From Comamonas sp. Y33R10-2 (GTDB taxonomy: Bacteria > Pseudomonadota > Gammaproteobacteria > Burkholderiales > Burkholderiaceae_C), in NCBI RefSeq assembly GCF_019355935.1, contig NZ_CP079925.1:1302001-1366000 (forward strand): 64,000 nucleotides of DNA, in the 5' to 3' direction. The position numbers and the translations under genes are program-made. Positions 18,516 through 28,764 of this stretch are shown piece after piece. Every line of letters begins with the position of its first letter. Position 1 is the first letter of the stretch. A model generated the notes under the pieces. It was not told the origin of the DNA and did not search any database. It saw only the letters and a program-made list of their open reading frames with translations.

Positions 18516-18677
18516 ATGGGCAATAAGATCGTTACCGAAGCAGACCGCAAGGCCACTCCCCGTCCCCAAGCGCCTAACGGCGTGACTCTGCCCACGCAAG
18601 GTCGTGGTCAGCGCGTGAGCCTGGAGCGTGGTTCGCACACTCGCAGCAAGAAGCAAGCTGGCAAGCGCCACGGTTAA
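18516..18677 (+). CDS. Small basic conserved-type protein, 53 residues
   Basis: An ATG at 18516 opens a 53-codon frame ending at 18677 (MGNKIVTEADRKATPRPQAP to the end AGKRHG). The product is very basic and polar, with no membrane segment, and looks disordered. Coding is supported by a strong terminator 34 bases after the stop and by codon choice like the neighbours. I do not recognise a named family. Composition suggests nucleic-acid or ribosome association, but this is a guess. Confidence 0.65.
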   Translation: MGNKIVTEADRKATPRPQAPNGVTLPTQGRGQRVSLERGSHTRSKKQAGKRHG

Positions 18678-18710
18678 TTGCTGCAGTAGGCCGCGCTTGC
18701 GTGGTTCTGC

Positions 18711-18749
18711 AAAAAAAGCCCTCGTCACTTACGTGCGAGGGCTTTTTTG
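18711..18749 (+). terminator. Terminator after 53-residue gene
   Basis: Stem AAGCCCTCG/CGAGGGCTT with a T run, supporting transcription of the small gene upstream. Confidence 0.85.
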
Positions 18750-18864
18750 TTTTTTGCGCTCCTGAGCACGGCATATCTGTTGCTGATCTGAAGGCATCAA
18801 GATGTCGTTACCATAGCGATGACTAGTCAAAGGGCTGAGCCAAAGTAGGTTGAGAATTTTTGAA

Positions 18865-19245
18865 ATGACACAAGAAAATACAAAGCCCGATGCATGGTGG
18901 GTTGTTTGCCTTTGTGCAGCTTGGTGCGGTACCTGCAAGCAATATGAGCAGTCTTTTAAGGATCTCGCTGCTCAGTTTCCACAAATGCGTTTTGTCTGGC
19001 TGGATGTGGAAGACCGCGAAGACGTCGCTGGCGATCTAGATGTAGAAACTTTTCCATCGATTCTGGTGGCGCGCGGCAGTCAGGCTAAATTTCTCGGGCC
19101 TGTATTGCCGCAGACGGGTGTCTTGGCACGTATGCTTGAGTCTATGCAGCACGATGCTGCGGCTAAGCCTGCGGATGTAAAAGAGGCGCAGGATTTGCTG
19201 CAGCGTGTATTACAGGCGCATGACTTGCAGGAAGTCTTGCGCTGA
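18865..19245 (+). CDS. Thioredoxin-like protein
   Basis: 126 residues from the ATG at 18865. The active-site motif WCGTC is at residues 20-24, preceded by WWVVCLCAA (strand) with two extra Cys residues at 15 and 17. The cis-Pro loop is ETFPSI. There is no signal peptide, so it is probably cytoplasmic. The C-terminal third is a helical extension beyond a basic thioredoxin fold. It probably acts as a disulfide reductase or in redox sensing; the partner is unknown. Confidence 0.88.
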   Translation: MTQENTKPDAWWVVCLCAAWCGTCKQYEQSFKDLAAQFPQMRFVWLDVEDREDVAGDLDVETFPSILVARGSQAKFLGPVLPQTGVLARMLESMQHDAAAKPADVKEAQDLLQRVLQAHDLQEVLR

Positions 19246-19269
19246 CCGCTGATTTATGCGAGCTACTTT

Positions 19270-19298
19270 TTGCGAAAACAATGGTTTGAGGCTACAAT
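19270..19298 (+). promoter_or_regulatory. Sigma-70-type promoter of the rimP operon leader
   Basis: A -35 box TTGCGA (19270-19275), a 17-base spacer and a -10 box TACAAT (19293-19298). The predicted start near 19305 would begin a short leader that runs straight into a strong intrinsic terminator before rimP. Confidence 0.6.
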
Positions 19299-19313
19299 CA
19301 CGGCTTCACGACC

Positions 19314-19346
19314 AAACGGGCGGGTAATTACCGCCCGTTTTTTTTG
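19314..19346 (+). terminator. Leader terminator/attenuator ahead of rimP-nusA-infB
   Basis: ACGGGCGG/CCGCCCGT stem with a 7-base loop and eight T residues. It lies between the likely promoter and rimP, only about 10 bases into the transcript and 80 bases before the start codon. It could end any upstream transcript, but its position suggests control of read-through into the nusA operon. Confidence 0.75.
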
Positions 19347-19427
19347 GGCAATTCATGGCTAAATCTGTTTTAAACAGTGCTAAGTCCATGATTTGACGAA
19401 TATTTTTCGGGATTGAACTGAATACAC

Positions 19428-20006
19428 GTGGCACTACAGCAAATCGTTGAACAAACCGTGACAGGTCTAGGTTATGACTTGGTCGAAATTGAACGCACAG
19501 CGGGTGGACTGCTGCGCATCACGATTGATTTGCCTTGGCAAGCGCCTGAGGAGGGCGCGCCTGAGCTGCCCGATCAGTACGTGACAGTGCAAGACTGCGA
19601 AAAAGTCACGCGTCAGCTCCAGTTCGCTTTGGAAGTTGATGGCGCGGATTACGCCCGTCTGGAGGTCTCTTCTCCAGGTATTGATCGTTTATTGCGCCAC
19701 GAGCAGGACTTCATTCGTTTTGAAGGCTCTGAGGTGGACTTGACGCTCAAGGCTCCGATTGGGGCAGCTGGCGGTGAAAAAATCAATGCAAATCGCAAAA
19801 AATTTCGTGGCACGCTGGAGCGTTCTGAAGAGGGTGGTTGGCAGCTCGTCTGGACAGATGAGCCTCCTCCCAAGCCAGGCGTGCGCGTGAGCAAAAAACG
19901 TGAGCCTGCACCGATGAACGTGATGGGCTTTACGTTAGATGAGTTGCGTGACGTGCGTCTGGCACCGATTGTGAGTTTCAAAGGGCGCGCTGCCAAGTCT
20001 GAATAA
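19428..20006 (+). CDS. rimP: Ribosome maturation factor RimP
   Basis: Needed for maturation of the 30S subunit. 192 residues, starting with GTG at 19428 (MALQQIVEQTVTGLGYDLVEIER, a standard RimP start). An N-terminal alpha/beta domain (TIDLP...TVQDCEKVTRQLQFALEVD) contains the family signature YARLEVSSPGIDRLLRHEQDF, and a C-terminal SH3-like domain follows. It is the first gene of the conserved rimP-nusA-infB-rbfA-truB cluster. Confidence 0.95.
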   Translation: MALQQIVEQTVTGLGYDLVEIERTAGGLLRITIDLPWQAPEEGAPELPDQYVTVQDCEKVTRQLQFALEVDGADYARLEVSSPGIDRLLRHEQDFIRFEGSEVDLTLKAPIGAAGGEKINANRKKFRGTLERSEEGGWQLVWTDEPPPKPGVRVSKKREPAPMNVMGFTLDELRDVRLAPIVSFKGRAAKSE

Positions 20007-20089
20007 GATGGCTGGAGCGTTGAATTTTCTGGGGCAAAGAGGCTGAAAGCCATTTCCTCTTTGCGTGATTGAAATAGGAGAGTCGTCGC

Positions 20090-21577
20090 ATGAATCGCGA
20101 ACTGTTGATGTTGGTTGAAGCCATTTCGCGCGAGAAGAACGTTGAGCGCGATCTGGTTTTTGGTGCCGTGGAATCCGCACTGGCCCAAGCCACCAAGAAG
20201 CTGTACCAAGGTGAAGTAGACATCCGCGTGTCCATCGATCGCGAAAGCGGCGACTACGACACCTTCCGCCGCTGGGTGGTTGTGGCTGACGATGCCGGTC
20301 TGCAAAACCCTGAAGCCGAAGAAATGCTGATGGACGCGGAAGACCGTGTCCCCGGCATTGAAGTCGGTGAGTTCATTGAAGAGCAGATTGAGTCTGTGCC
20401 GATTGGCCGTATTGGCGCTATGGCTGCCAAGCAGGTCATCTTGCAGAAAATCCGTGACGCCGAGCGCGAAATGCTGCTCAACGAGTTTTTGGCTCGTGGC
20501 GACAAGATTTTCACAGGCACCGTCAAGCGCATGGACAAGGGCGACATCATTGTCGAATCCGGTCGTGTGGAAGGTCGCCTCAAGCGCGGCGAGATGATCC
20601 CTAAGGAAAATCTGCGCAGCGGTGACCGTGTGCGCGCCATGATCATGGAAGTAGACGCCACACTGCGCGGCGCTCCTATCATCTTGTCGCGTTCGGCCCC
20701 TGAGTTCATGGTGGAACTGTTCCGCAATGAAGTCCCGGAAATCGAGCAAGGTTTGTTGGAAATCAAGAGCTGCGCTCGTGATTCTGGTAGCCGTGCGAAA
20801 ATTGCTGTTGTCAGTCACGACAAGCGCGTGGATCCCATTGGCACCTGCGTGGGTGTGCGTGGTACCCGTGTGAATGGTGTGACCAACGAACTGGCTGGCG
20901 AGCGCGTGGATATCGTGCTGTGGTCTGAAGACCCCGCCCAGTTTGTGATTGGCGCCTTGGCTCCTGCAAATGTCTCCTCCATTGTTGTGGATGAGGAAAA
21001 GCATGCCATGGACGTGGTGGTGGATGAAGAAAATCTTGCCATCGCCATCGGTCGTGGCGGTCAGAACGTGCGTCTGGCCTCCGAGTTGACCGGCTGGAAA
21101 ATCAACATCATGGACGCTGTCGAGTCTGCCCAAAAGCAGGCTGATGAGTCAGCTGGCTCACGCAAGCTGTTCATGGAGAAGCTGGATGTGGACGAGGATA
21201 TCGCCAACATCCTGATCGAAGAAGGTTTCGAGACTCTGGAAGAAGTGGCCTATGTGCCTCTGCAGGAAATGCTCGAAATTGAATCCTTCGACGAAGAGAC
21301 GGTAAACGAGCTGCGTAGCCGCGCTAAAGATGCATTGCTGGGACAAGAAATCGCTCGCGAAGAAAATGTGAGCAAGGCATCTGAAGATCTGCTGTCTTTG
21401 GACGGTATTACGTCCGAATTGTTGGACAAGCTGGCGCAAGCTGATGTGCACACCCGTGATGAACTAGCCGATCTGGCCATCGACGAGCTGACCGAAATTA
21501 CCGGTCAGACTGCTGATGAAGCCAAGGCTTTGATCATGAAGGCGCGTGAGCACTGGTTTACTGATGGGCAAGAGTAA
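20090..21577 (+). CDS. nusA: Transcription termination/antitermination protein NusA
   Basis: RNA-polymerase elongation factor that modulates pausing, termination and antitermination. 495 residues: N-terminal RNAP-binding domain ([18 protein letters not shown]), S1 domain (about 135-200, [26 protein letters not shown]), two KH domains (about 230-345, containing [17 protein letters not shown]) and two C-terminal acidic helix-hairpin repeats as in E. coli NusA. A good ribosome-binding site (AGGAGAG) precedes the ATG. In several bacteria NusA autoregulates this operon, which fits the leader terminator. Confidence 0.97.
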   Translation: MNRELLMLVEAISREKNVERDLVFGAVESALAQATKKLYQGEVDIRVSIDRESGDYDTFRRWVVVADDAGLQNPEAEEMLMDAEDRVPGIEVGEFIEEQIESVPIGRIGAMAAKQVILQKIRDAEREMLLNEFLARGDKIFTGTVKRMDKGDIIVESGRVEGRLKRGEMIPKENLRSGDRVRAMIMEVDATLRGAPIILSRSAPEFMVELFRNEVPEIEQGLLEIKSCARDSGSRAKIAVVSHDKRVDPIGTCVGVRGTRVNGVTNELAGERVDIVLWSEDPAQFVIGALAPANVSSIVVDEEKHAMDVVVDEENLAIAIGRGGQNVRLASELTGWKINIMDAVESAQKQADESAGSRKLFMEKLDVDEDIANILIEEGFETLEEVAYVPLQEMLEIESFDEETVNELRSRAKDALLGQEIAREENVSKASEDLLSLDGITSELLDKLAQADVHTRDELADLAIDELTEITGQTADEAKALIMKAREHWFTDGQE

Positions 21578-21600
21578 GGTCAGGGAGGTTCGGAGCATTT

Positions 21601-24432
21601 ATGTCGAGTAATACGGTTGCAGAATTTGCGCAAGAACGCGATACGACCCCTGATTCCTTGCTGCAGCAGCTCAAGGCAGCTGGGGTTGACAAGGCTAATG
21701 CGGCTGATGTGTTGACTGAAGGTGACAAGCAGCGTTTGCTGAGTCACCTGCAGAGTAGCCATAACAGCGGCGCCAAAAAAATTACGCTAACCAAGAAATC
21801 CACCAGCGAAATCAAGCAGGCGGATTCCTCGGGCCGCGCTCGTACGATTCAAGTGGAAGTGCGCAAAAAACGCACTTTTGTGAAGCGTGAAGATACACCC
21901 GCAGAAGTTCAGGCCAATGCGGAAAGCATGGCCAAGGCTGTGCAAGTGCGTGCTGCTACTCAAGAGCTGGTACGCCGTGAAGAAGACGCTCGCCGCGAGG
22001 TTGAGCAGTTGAGTCACCAGGAAGAAGAATTGGCCAAGGAACGTCTAGAGCGCGAAGAGCGCGAACGCCGTGAGCGTGAAGCAGAGGAACGTGCTGCTGC
22101 TTATGCTGCAGCCGAAGCTACCAAGGTAGCTGAAGCCAAAGCGGCAAAGGAAGAAGAAAAGCGCGGGCATGTTGCTGGCGCGGCTGCTCGTGTAGCCGCT
22201 CAGGCAGATGCCCGAGTCAAGGCCGAAGCTGAATCTAAGGCCAAGGCCGACGAAGAAGCCACTCGCGCTAAGGATTTGGACGAGCGTCGCCGCAAGGCTT
22301 TGGCTGAGGCCGAAGCTATTCGCGCCATGATGGCTGCACCTAAGAAGGTGTTGGTCGCCAAGAAGCCGGAAGAACCTAAGAAGGTTGCTCCTGCTGCTGT
22401 CGCTGCCGATGCCAAAAAGCCTGCTGCTAAGGATGGCGCTAAGCCTGCCGGCGCTCCAGGTGCTGGTGCTAATGCCGCTGCACGTCCTGGCAAGGAAGTT
22501 AAGTCTGCAAAGCTGGCTTCGAGCTGGTCTAACGACGCAGGCAAGAAGAAAGAACTCAAGACCCGTGGCGATAGCTCCGGTGGTGTGGGTCGTTCCAACT
22601 GGCGCGGTGGTCCACGTGGTGGCCGTCGTGGCAATGAGCGCAACGATCAACAGCAGCAACAAGCTCCTGAGTTCCGTCAGCTGGAAATCTCGGTGCCCGA
22701 AACCATCACTGTGTCCGAATTGGCGCACAAGATGGCTGTTAAGGCATCTGAGCTGATCAAGGTTCTGATGAAGATGGGCCAGATGGTCACCATCAATCAG
22801 CCGCTGGACCAAGACACTGCCATGATCGTGGTGGAAGAAATGGGTCACACCGCTAAGGTGGCAGCGCTGGATGAACTGGAAGTCTTCACGAACGAAGAAG
22901 TCTCTAACCAAGACGCGGAGTTGATCTCCCGCGCTCCTGTGGTGACCGTCATGGGTCACGTGGATCACGGTAAGACTTCGCTGCTGGACTACATCCGTCG
23001 CACCAAGGTTGCGTCGGGCGAAGCCGGTGGTATTACTCAGCACATTGGTGCTTACCACGTGAACACGCCTCGCGGCATGGTGACGTTCTTGGATACTCCG
23101 GGTCACGAGGCCTTCACGGCCATGCGTGCTCGTGGTGCTAAGTCCACCGATATCGTGATTTTGGTGGCTGCTGCGGATGACGGCGTGATGCCTCAGACCA
23201 AGGAAGCGATCAAGCACGCTAAGGCGGCTGGTGTTCCTATCGTGGTTGCCATTACCAAGTCTGACAAGCCCGATGCAAACCCCGATCGCGTAAAGCAAGA
23301 GTTGGTGGTTGAAGAGGTGCTGCCGGAAGAATACGGTGGTGATTCTCCATTCATCGCTGTGTCTTCCAAGACCGGTCAAGGCATTGACGAGTTGCTGGAG
23401 CAAGTGCTGCTGCAAGCCGAAGTGCTGGAACTCAAGGCCGCTGTGGACGCCGCAGCCAAGGGTATCGTGATCGAAGCTCAACTGGATAAGGGCCGAGGTA
23501 CCGTGGCTACGGTGCTGGTGCAGTCCGGTACGCTGAAGGTGGGCGATGTGGTGCTGGCTGGCCAGACCTACGGCCGCGTTCGCGCCATGCTGGACGAAGA
23601 CGGCAAGCAGACTAAGTCTGCAGGTCCTTCTATCCCTGTAGAAATTCAGGGTCTGAATGAAGTTCCTATGGCGGGTGACGACTTCATGGTGCTGAGCGAC
23701 GAACGCCGTGCCCGTGAAATCGCGACCTACCGTGCTGGTAAGTTCCGTCACACCAAGCTGGCTAAGCAACAAGCCGCCAAGCTGGAAAACATGTTTGCCG
23801 AAATGACTTCTGGCGATGTGCAGACTCTGCCCATCATCATCAAGGCCGACATGCAGGGTTCGCAAGAAGCACTGGCTGCCTCCTTGCTCAAGCTGTCGAC
23901 CGAGGAAATCAAGGTTCAGCTGGTGTACTCCGGCGTGGGCGGTATCTCCGAATCCGACGTCAACTTGGCGCTGGCTTCCAAGGCCATCATCGTCGGCTTC
24001 AACGTCCGTGCAGATGCCCAGGCTCGTAAGACAGCCGAAGGCAACGGTGTCGATCTTCGCTACTACAACATCATTTACGATGCTGTAGATGAAGTGAAGG
24101 CTGCGATGTCCGGCATGCTGGCTCCTGAGAAGCGTGAAGAGATCATTGGTATGGCTGAAATCCGTACCGTGTTCGTGGCCACGAAGATTGGTACCATTGC
24201 AGGTTCGTACATCACGCAGGGTCATATCACCCGCGGTGCGCACTTCCGTCTGCTGCGCGATAACGTTGTCATCTACACAGGTGAGATCGAATCGTTGCGC
24301 CGTTTGAAGGATGACGTTAAGGAAGTCAAGGAAGGCTTCGAGTGCGGTATCAAGCTGCGCAACTACAACGACATCAAAGAAAACGACATGCTGGAAGTCT
24401 TTGAGATCAAGGAAATCGCTCGTACGCTGTAA
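21601..24432 (+). CDS. infB: Translation initiation factor IF-2
   Basis: GTPase that brings initiator fMet-tRNA to the 30S subunit. 943 residues: N-terminal IF2_N domain, a long charged Ala/Glu/Lys-rich helical linker (about 100-340), a second IF2_N region ([24 protein letters not shown]), then the G domain with [18 protein letters not shown] and the specificity motif ITKSDKP, followed by domains II-IV. The usual NKxD is TKSD here. The start is 23 bases after nusA. Confidence 0.97.
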   Translation: MSSNTVAEFAQERDTTPDSLLQQLKAAGVDKANAADVLTEGDKQRLLSHLQSSHNSGAKKITLTKKSTSEIKQADSSGRARTIQVEVRKKRTFVKREDTPAEVQANAESMAKAVQVRAATQELVRREEDARREVEQLSHQEEELAKERLEREERERREREAEERAAAYAAAEATKVAEAKAAKEEEKRGHVAGAAARVAAQADARVKAEAESKAKADEEATRAKDLDERRRKALAEAEAIRAMMAAPKKVLVAKKPEEPKKVAPAAVAADAKKPAAKDGAKPAGAPGAGANAAARPGKEVKSAKLASSWSNDAGKKKELKTRGDSSGGVGRSNWRGGPRGGRRGNERNDQQQQQAPEFRQLEISVPETITVSELAHKMAVKASELIKVLMKMGQMVTINQPLDQDTAMIVVEEMGHTAKVAALDELEVFTNEEVSNQDAELISRAPVVTVMGHVDHGKTSLLDYIRRTKVASGEAGGITQHIGAYHVNTPRGMVTFLDTPGHEAFTAMRARGAKSTDIVILVAAADDGVMPQTKEAIKHAKAAGVPIVVAITKSDKPDANPDRVKQELVVEEVLPEEYGGDSPFIAVSSKTGQGIDELLEQVLLQAEVLELKAAVDAAAKGIVIEAQLDKGRGTVATVLVQSGTLKVGDVVLAGQTYGRVRAMLDEDGKQTKSAGPSIPVEIQGLNEVPMAGDDFMVLSDERRAREIATYRAGKFRHTKLAKQQAAKLENMFAEMTSGDVQTLPIIIKADMQGSQEALAASLLKLSTEEIKVQLVYSGVGGISESDVNLALASKAIIVGFNVRADAQARKTAEGNGVDLRYYNIIYDAVDEVKAAMSGMLAPEKREEIIGMAEIRTVFVATKIGTIAGSYITQGHITRGAHFRLLRDNVVIYTGEIESLRRLKDDVKEVKEGFECGIKLRNYNDIKENDMLEVFEIKEIARTL

Positions 24433-24525
24433 AAGCGATAGCTGCTAGCGCATGTTCTACAAGGGTTTGAGGCATAAAATGCTTCAAACCCGTTGTTCTT
24501 CAAGCGCGCCGAGCTCTTTTTATTC
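24433..24525 (+). repeat. Hairpin-forming intergenic repeat between infB and rbfA
   Basis: GATAGCTGCTAGCGCATG is followed by a near-perfect hairpin (GGGTTTGAGGCAT/ATGCTTCAAACCC). No T run follows, so it is not a normal terminator. The first half resembles short elements near 9573, 10790, 18321 and 34922 in this window. Confidence 0.5.
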
Positions 24526-24903
24526 ATGGCAACCAAACGTAAATCTGCTGCACCCAATCGCAGCTTCAAAGTTTCTGACCAGATCCAACGCGATCTGTCG
24601 GAGCTGATCGCTCGCGAGTTGAAGGACCCGCGTATTGGTATGGTCACGCTGCAAGGCGTGGAGGTAACTCCTGACTATGCCCATGCGAAGGTGTTTTTCA
24701 GCGTGCTCATCGGTGATCCTGAAGTGACGCTGAGTGCACTCAACCAGGCCGCAGGCTTTCTGCGCAATGGCCTGTTCAAACGCTTGCACATTCACACTGT
24801 GCCAACGCTGCATTTTGTGTACGACCGTACGACAGAACAAGCCTCCGACATGAACGCCTTGATCGCCAAGGCTGTAGCGTCGCGCGGCCCAGAACAAGAC
24901 TAA
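24526..24903 (+). CDS. rbfA: 30S ribosome-binding factor RbfA
   Basis: KH-fold protein for late 30S maturation, 125 residues. An upstream in-frame start at 24493 would read into the repeat, so the ATG at 24526 ([26 protein letters not shown]) is chosen. Family motifs are [29 protein letters not shown] and [19 protein letters not shown]. The truB start follows the stop by 2 bases. Confidence 0.95.
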   Translation: MATKRKSAAPNRSFKVSDQIQRDLSELIARELKDPRIGMVTLQGVEVTPDYAHAKVFFSVLIGDPEVTLSALNQAAGFLRNGLFKRLHIHTVPTLHFVYDRTTEQASDMNALIAKAVASRGPEQD

Positions 24904-24905
24904 GC

Positions 24906-25898
24906 ATGAACGCCCCTCGCACACGGGTGCAGCGGCGCCCCGTGCATGGGGTGTTGCTGCTCGACAAACCGCTGGGATGGTCCAGCAACGATATCTTGCA
25001 GAAGGTCAAGTGGCTACTTCGCGCCGAAAAGGCCGGGCATACAGGCACGCTTGATCCTTTGGCCAGTGGCATCTTGCCGCTGTGCTTTGGTGCTGCAACT
25101 AAATTCAGTCAGCTTCAACTTGAAGCTGAAAAGACCTATGAAGCCATCGCCCGCTTGGGCCAGACCACGACCACGGCAGATGCCGAAGGAGATGTGGTGC
25201 TGGAACGTGCGGTCGATCTGGCCTCCATCACGCCAGAACGTCTGGCTGAAGTGCAGGCGCAGTTCACAGGCGCTATTAAGCAAGTGCCACCCATGCACAG
25301 TGCTTTGAAAAAAGACGGTAAGGCACTTTATGAATATGCCCGCGCGGGTATTGAAGTGGAGCGCCCAGCACGAGATGTCACAATTCATGCATTGAATCTG
25401 ACGCTGGTGCAGGATGATCAAGGGTATCCAGCTATCAAGATGAGAGTGACCTGCAGCAAGGGCACTTATATCCGTACTTTGGGCGAAGACGTGGGCGAGG
25501 CCTTTGGCTGTGGCGCCCATTTGCGTTTTTTGCGCCGAGTGGAAACGGGTGGTCTTGATATCTCGCGCTGCGTGACGCTGGAAGCGCTTGAAGCCATGAA
25601 TGATGAAGAGCGAGTTGCGCAGGTTGCCCCTGTGGAGTCGCTACTGCATCGTCATGCCGTCGTCACCTTGGGTGAAGAGGATGCAGGACGCTATTCATCA
25701 GGTTTGCGCCGACGGGGGACTTGGGCAGATGCCCCAGCTGTCGCGGTGTATGGTGAGCGCCCGCATGCCCTTTTGGGGGTAGGCCGTGTGGTGAGCGGGG
25801 AGTTGATCCCCGAGCGTCTGCTCAGTCCGCTAGAAATTCAACAAATTTTGGAAGTAAAGCCGCGCCCACAAGCAAGCGGCATTTTGGAAACACTATGA
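24906..25898 (+). CDS. truB: tRNA pseudouridine(55) synthase TruB
   Basis: Makes pseudouridine 55 in the T loop of tRNAs. 330 residues. Motif I is GVLLLDKPLGWSSN, and the catalytic Asp lies in GHTGTLDPLASG. The signature LQAQFTGAIKQVPPMHSALKKDGKALYEYAR and the motif RVTCSKGTYIRTLGEDVG follow, then a PUA-like C-terminus. Its stop overlaps the typA start by 4 bases. Confidence 0.96.
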   Translation: MNAPRTRVQRRPVHGVLLLDKPLGWSSNDILQKVKWLLRAEKAGHTGTLDPLASGILPLCFGAATKFSQLQLEAEKTYEAIARLGQTTTTADAEGDVVLERAVDLASITPERLAEVQAQFTGAIKQVPPMHSALKKDGKALYEYARAGIEVERPARDVTIHALNLTLVQDDQGYPAIKMRVTCSKGTYIRTLGEDVGEAFGCGAHLRFLRRVETGGLDISRCVTLEALEAMNDEERVAQVAPVESLLHRHAVVTLGEEDAGRYSSGLRRRGTWADAPAVAVYGERPHALLGVGRVVSGELIPERLLSPLEIQQILEVKPRPQASGILETL

Positions 25899-27718
25899 GC
25901 AAACAAATCCGCAATATCGCGATCATTGCGCACGTTGACCACGGCAAAACCACCATGGTTGACCAGCTGCTGCGCCAGTCGGGCACTTTCGCCGAGCACG
26001 AAAAAGTCGTTGACACCGTGATGGACAACAACGCCATCGAACGCGAGCGTGGTATCACTATCTTGGCCAAGAACTGTGCTGTTTCTTGGAAAGGTACTCA
26101 CATCAATATTCTTGACACACCCGGTCACGCGGACTTCGGTGGTGAAGTCGAACGTGCTCTGTCCATGGTTGACGGCGTGGTTCTGTTGATCGATGCGCAA
26201 GAAGGCCCTATGCCCCAAACGCGTTTCGTGACCAAGAAGGCGCTGGCTTTGGGCCTGCGTCCTATCGTGGTGGTGAACAAGGTTGATAAGCCCGGTGCAA
26301 ACCCCGATAAGGTGGTGAACTTGGCGTTTGACTTGTTCGACAAGCTGGGTGCTACTGACGAGCAGCTGGACTTCCCTGTTGTGTACGCCTCCGGTATCAA
26401 CGGCTGGTCGTCCAAGGAAGAAGGCGTTGCTGGTGAAAAGTGGGGCGAGGACATGTCCGCCCTGTTTGACACCATTTTGGAACACGTGCCTGCGATTCAA
26501 GGTGATGCTTCGGCTCCCCTGCAGATGCAAGTTTCCGCGCTGGACTACTCCACATTCGTGGGCCGTATTGGCGTTGGCCGTATCACTCAAGGTACTGTGA
26601 AGCCTGGTCAGCAAGTGATGCTCATGGCGGGTCCTGAAGGCAAGCCTTACACCGGCAAGATCAACCAAGTTCACACCTTCCAAGGTATTGATCGCATTCA
26701 AGCTACCGAAGCTGGTCCTTCGGAAATCGTGCTGATCAGCGGTATTGAAAACATCGGTATCGGTGAGACCGTGACCGATCCTCAGAATCCTCAGCCTCTG
26801 CCGATGCTGAAGATTGACGAGCCGACCCTGACCATGAATTTCTGCGTGAACACTTCGCCTTTGGCAGGTCGCGAAGGCAAGTACGTGACCAGCCGTCAAA
26901 TCTGGGATCGTCTGCAAAAGGAACTGCGCTCCAATGTGGCTTTGAAGGTCAAGGAAACCGACGAAGACGGTATCTTTGAAGTGATGGGTCGCGGCGAACT
27001 GCACCTGACTATTTTGCTGGAAGAAATGCGTCGCGAAGGCTACGAGCTGGCAGTGTCCAAGCCCCGCGTTGTGATGCAAATGATCGACGGCGTGAAGCAC
27101 GAGCCTATCGAGTTGGTGACTGCTGACATCGAAGAGTCTCATCAAGGCGGCGTGATGCAAGCTTTGGGCGAGCGCAAGGGCGAGCTGGTGAACATGGAAT
27201 CCGATGGCCGCGGTCGCGTCCGTCTGGAATACCGTATTCCTGCCCGTGGCCTGATCGGTTTCACCAACGAGTTCTTGAACTTGACACGTGGTTCCGGCTT
27301 GATCGCCAATATCTTTGACAGCTACGAACCCCATAAGGGTGACATCGGCGGCCGTAAGAACGGCGTGCTGATCTCCATGGACAACGGTGAGATTTTCACT
27401 TACGCCCTGGGTAAGCTGGACGACCGTGGTCGCATGTTTGTGAAGGCCAACGACCCTGTGTACGAAGGCATGATTGTGGGTATCCACAGCCGTGACAACG
27501 ATCTGATCGTGAACGCCACGCGTACCAAGCAGCTGACCAACTTCCGTGTGTCCGGTAAGGAAGACGCGATCAAGATCACGCCTCCTATCGAGCTGTCGCT
27601 GGAATACGGCGTTGACTTCATCGAAGACGACGAATTGCTGGAAATCACTCCTACCAGCCTGCGCGTGCGCAAGCGCCACCTGAGTGAGGCCGAGCGCAAG
27701 CGTGCTTCGCGCGACTAA
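25895..27718 (+). CDS. typA: Ribosome-associated GTPase TypA/BipA
   Basis: Elongation-factor-like GTPase involved in 50S assembly and stress or low-temperature growth. 607 residues: G domain with [26 protein letters not shown] and NKVDKPGAN, then domain II, an EF-G-like domain and the TypA-specific C-terminal domain ending [14 protein letters not shown]. It is translationally coupled to truB and ends with a terminator. Confidence 0.96.
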   Translation: MSKQIRNIAIIAHVDHGKTTMVDQLLRQSGTFAEHEKVVDTVMDNNAIERERGITILAKNCAVSWKGTHINILDTPGHADFGGEVERALSMVDGVVLLIDAQEGPMPQTRFVTKKALALGLRPIVVVNKVDKPGANPDKVVNLAFDLFDKLGATDEQLDFPVVYASGINGWSSKEEGVAGEKWGEDMSALFDTILEHVPAIQGDASAPLQMQVSALDYSTFVGRIGVGRITQGTVKPGQQVMLMAGPEGKPYTGKINQVHTFQGIDRIQATEAGPSEIVLISGIENIGIGETVTDPQNPQPLPMLKIDEPTLTMNFCVNTSPLAGREGKYVTSRQIWDRLQKELRSNVALKVKETDEDGIFEVMGRGELHLTILLEEMRREGYELAVSKPRVVMQMIDGVKHEPIELVTADIEESHQGGVMQALGERKGELVNMESDGRGRVRLEYRIPARGLIGFTNEFLNLTRGSGLIANIFDSYEPHKGDIGGRKNGVLISMDNGEIFTYALGKLDDRGRMFVKANDPVYEGMIVGIHSRDNDLIVNATRTKQLTNFRVSGKEDAIKITPPIELSLEYGVDFIEDDELLEITPTSLRVRKRHLSEAERKRASRD

Positions 27719-27736
27719 TTGACTCGTTCAATGTCA

Positions 27737-27761
27737 TAAAAGGCCCTTCGGGGCCTTTTAT
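27737..27761 (+). terminator. Terminator after typA
   Basis: AAAAGGCCC-TTCG-GGGCCTTTTA hairpin 19 bases beyond the typA stop, closing the rimP-typA unit. Confidence 0.85.
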
Positions 27762-27870
27762 TGTTTGTGCCAGGGCAGAAGCGATGGGTTTGATGTGTAG
27801 AGTATCGGCTGGACTAAGGGTAATGGACCTTGCTCGGACAGAGTGGGCTTCTAGAATCCCTATCATAAAG

Positions 27871-27886
27871 TGGCACGCATCCTGCA
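27871..27886 (+). promoter_or_regulatory. Sigma-54 (RpoN) promoter for amino-acid ABC transporter
   Basis: TGGCACGCATCCTGCA fits the -24/-12 consensus TGGCACG-N4-TTGCA, with GG and GC at exactly the required spacing and one mismatch (C for T). It sits 34 bases before the start codon of the binding protein, placing transcription start near 27898. It implies nitrogen-regulated (NtrC-type activator) expression. Confidence 0.8.
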
Positions 27887-27919
27887 TTTCCAGCAGGTTT
27901 GAACTTATCTAGGAGCGAT

Positions 27920-28693
27920 ATGACCCCCAAAATGTTGAGCATGGCCTTGATTGCTGCCAGTAGCGCTTTTGCTTTTACCGCCCAGGCCGCGGATCTGAAG
28001 GTGGCAATCGACCCAACCTACGAGCCCTTTACGTTTAAGACAGCCGACGGCAAGCCCACGGGCTTTGACGTGGACATCGCGAATGCTATTTGCGCTGAAA
28101 TGAAGCGCAATTGCGTGTTTGTGGAACAGGTCTGGGACAGCATGATTCCCGGCTTGCAAGCGCGTAAATACGATGTGGTGGTCAGCTCGTTGTCGATCAC
28201 GGAAGAGCGCAAGCGCGTGATTGACTTCTCAGATCGCTATTACAAAACGCCTAGCGCTATTGTGGTGAAGAAGGGCACGGCATACGCCAACCCTGCATCC
28301 CTCAAGGGCAAGCGCATTGGTGTGCTCAAGGGCAGCACGCAAGAGAAGTGGGCCATGGGTGAGCTCAAGCCTGCAGGCGTGACGGTTGTGCCTTATGAGG
28401 CGCAAGACCAAGTTTATCTGGACATCAAGGCCGGCCGTTTAGATGGCACCGTGGCTGATAAGGTGGAAGTGCATGGCGGCTTCCTGCGCAAGCCTGAAGG
28501 CAAGGACTATGGCTATGTGGGCGCTGACCAGTACGAGACCAAGTACTACGGCGACGGCATTGGCATCGGCATGCGCAAGGGTCAAAAAGACCTGAAGGAA
28601 CAGGTTAACAAGGCCATCAAGACAATTCGCAGCAACGGTACATACAACACCATTGCAAAGAAGTACTTTGACTTTGACCCGTACGGGAACTAA
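27920..28693 (+). CDS. Periplasmic binding protein for basic/polar amino acids (HisJ/ArgT type)
   Basis: Solute-binding protein family 3, 257 residues from the ATG at 27920, which has AGGAG 5 bases upstream. The signal peptide ends at about FTAQAAD. Family features are IDPTYEPFTFKTADGKPTGFDVDIANAIC, SLSITEERKRVIDFSDRYY and DGTVADKVEV. The ligand is probably arginine, ornithine, lysine or histidine, since homologues are HisJ, ArgT and AotJ. It is first in a cluster with two permeases and an ATPase and is separated from them by a hairpin, which would raise its level over the other subunits. Confidence 0.9.
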   Translation: MTPKMLSMALIAASSAFAFTAQAADLKVAIDPTYEPFTFKTADGKPTGFDVDIANAICAEMKRNCVFVEQVWDSMIPGLQARKYDVVVSSLSITEERKRVIDFSDRYYKTPSAIVVKKGTAYANPASLKGKRIGVLKGSTQEKWAMGELKPAGVTVVPYEAQDQVYLDIKAGRLDGTVADKVEVHGGFLRKPEGKDYGYVGADQYETKYYGDGIGIGMRKGQKDLKEQVNKAIKTIRSNGTYNTIAKKYFDFDPYGN

Positions 28694-28711
28694 GTCCTAA
28701 AGCGCCTACTT

Positions 28712-28746
28712 GCCCGCAGTGCGTTTAACGGCTGCGGGCTTTGTTT
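28712..28746 (+). terminator. Partial terminator between binding-protein and permease genes
   Basis: GCCCGCAG/CTGCGGGC stem with a 12-base loop and a T-rich tail, ending about 18 bases before the permease start. Such hairpins commonly limit read-through so that the binding protein is made in excess. Confidence 0.7.
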
Positions 28747-28764
28747 CATCAAGCTTTTGCGCGA

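Noticed and set aside
22045..24243. 732-codon minus-strand frame
   Set aside because: Antisense shadow of infB with no domain match.
25838..27679. 613-codon minus-strand frame
   Set aside because: Antisense shadow of typA.
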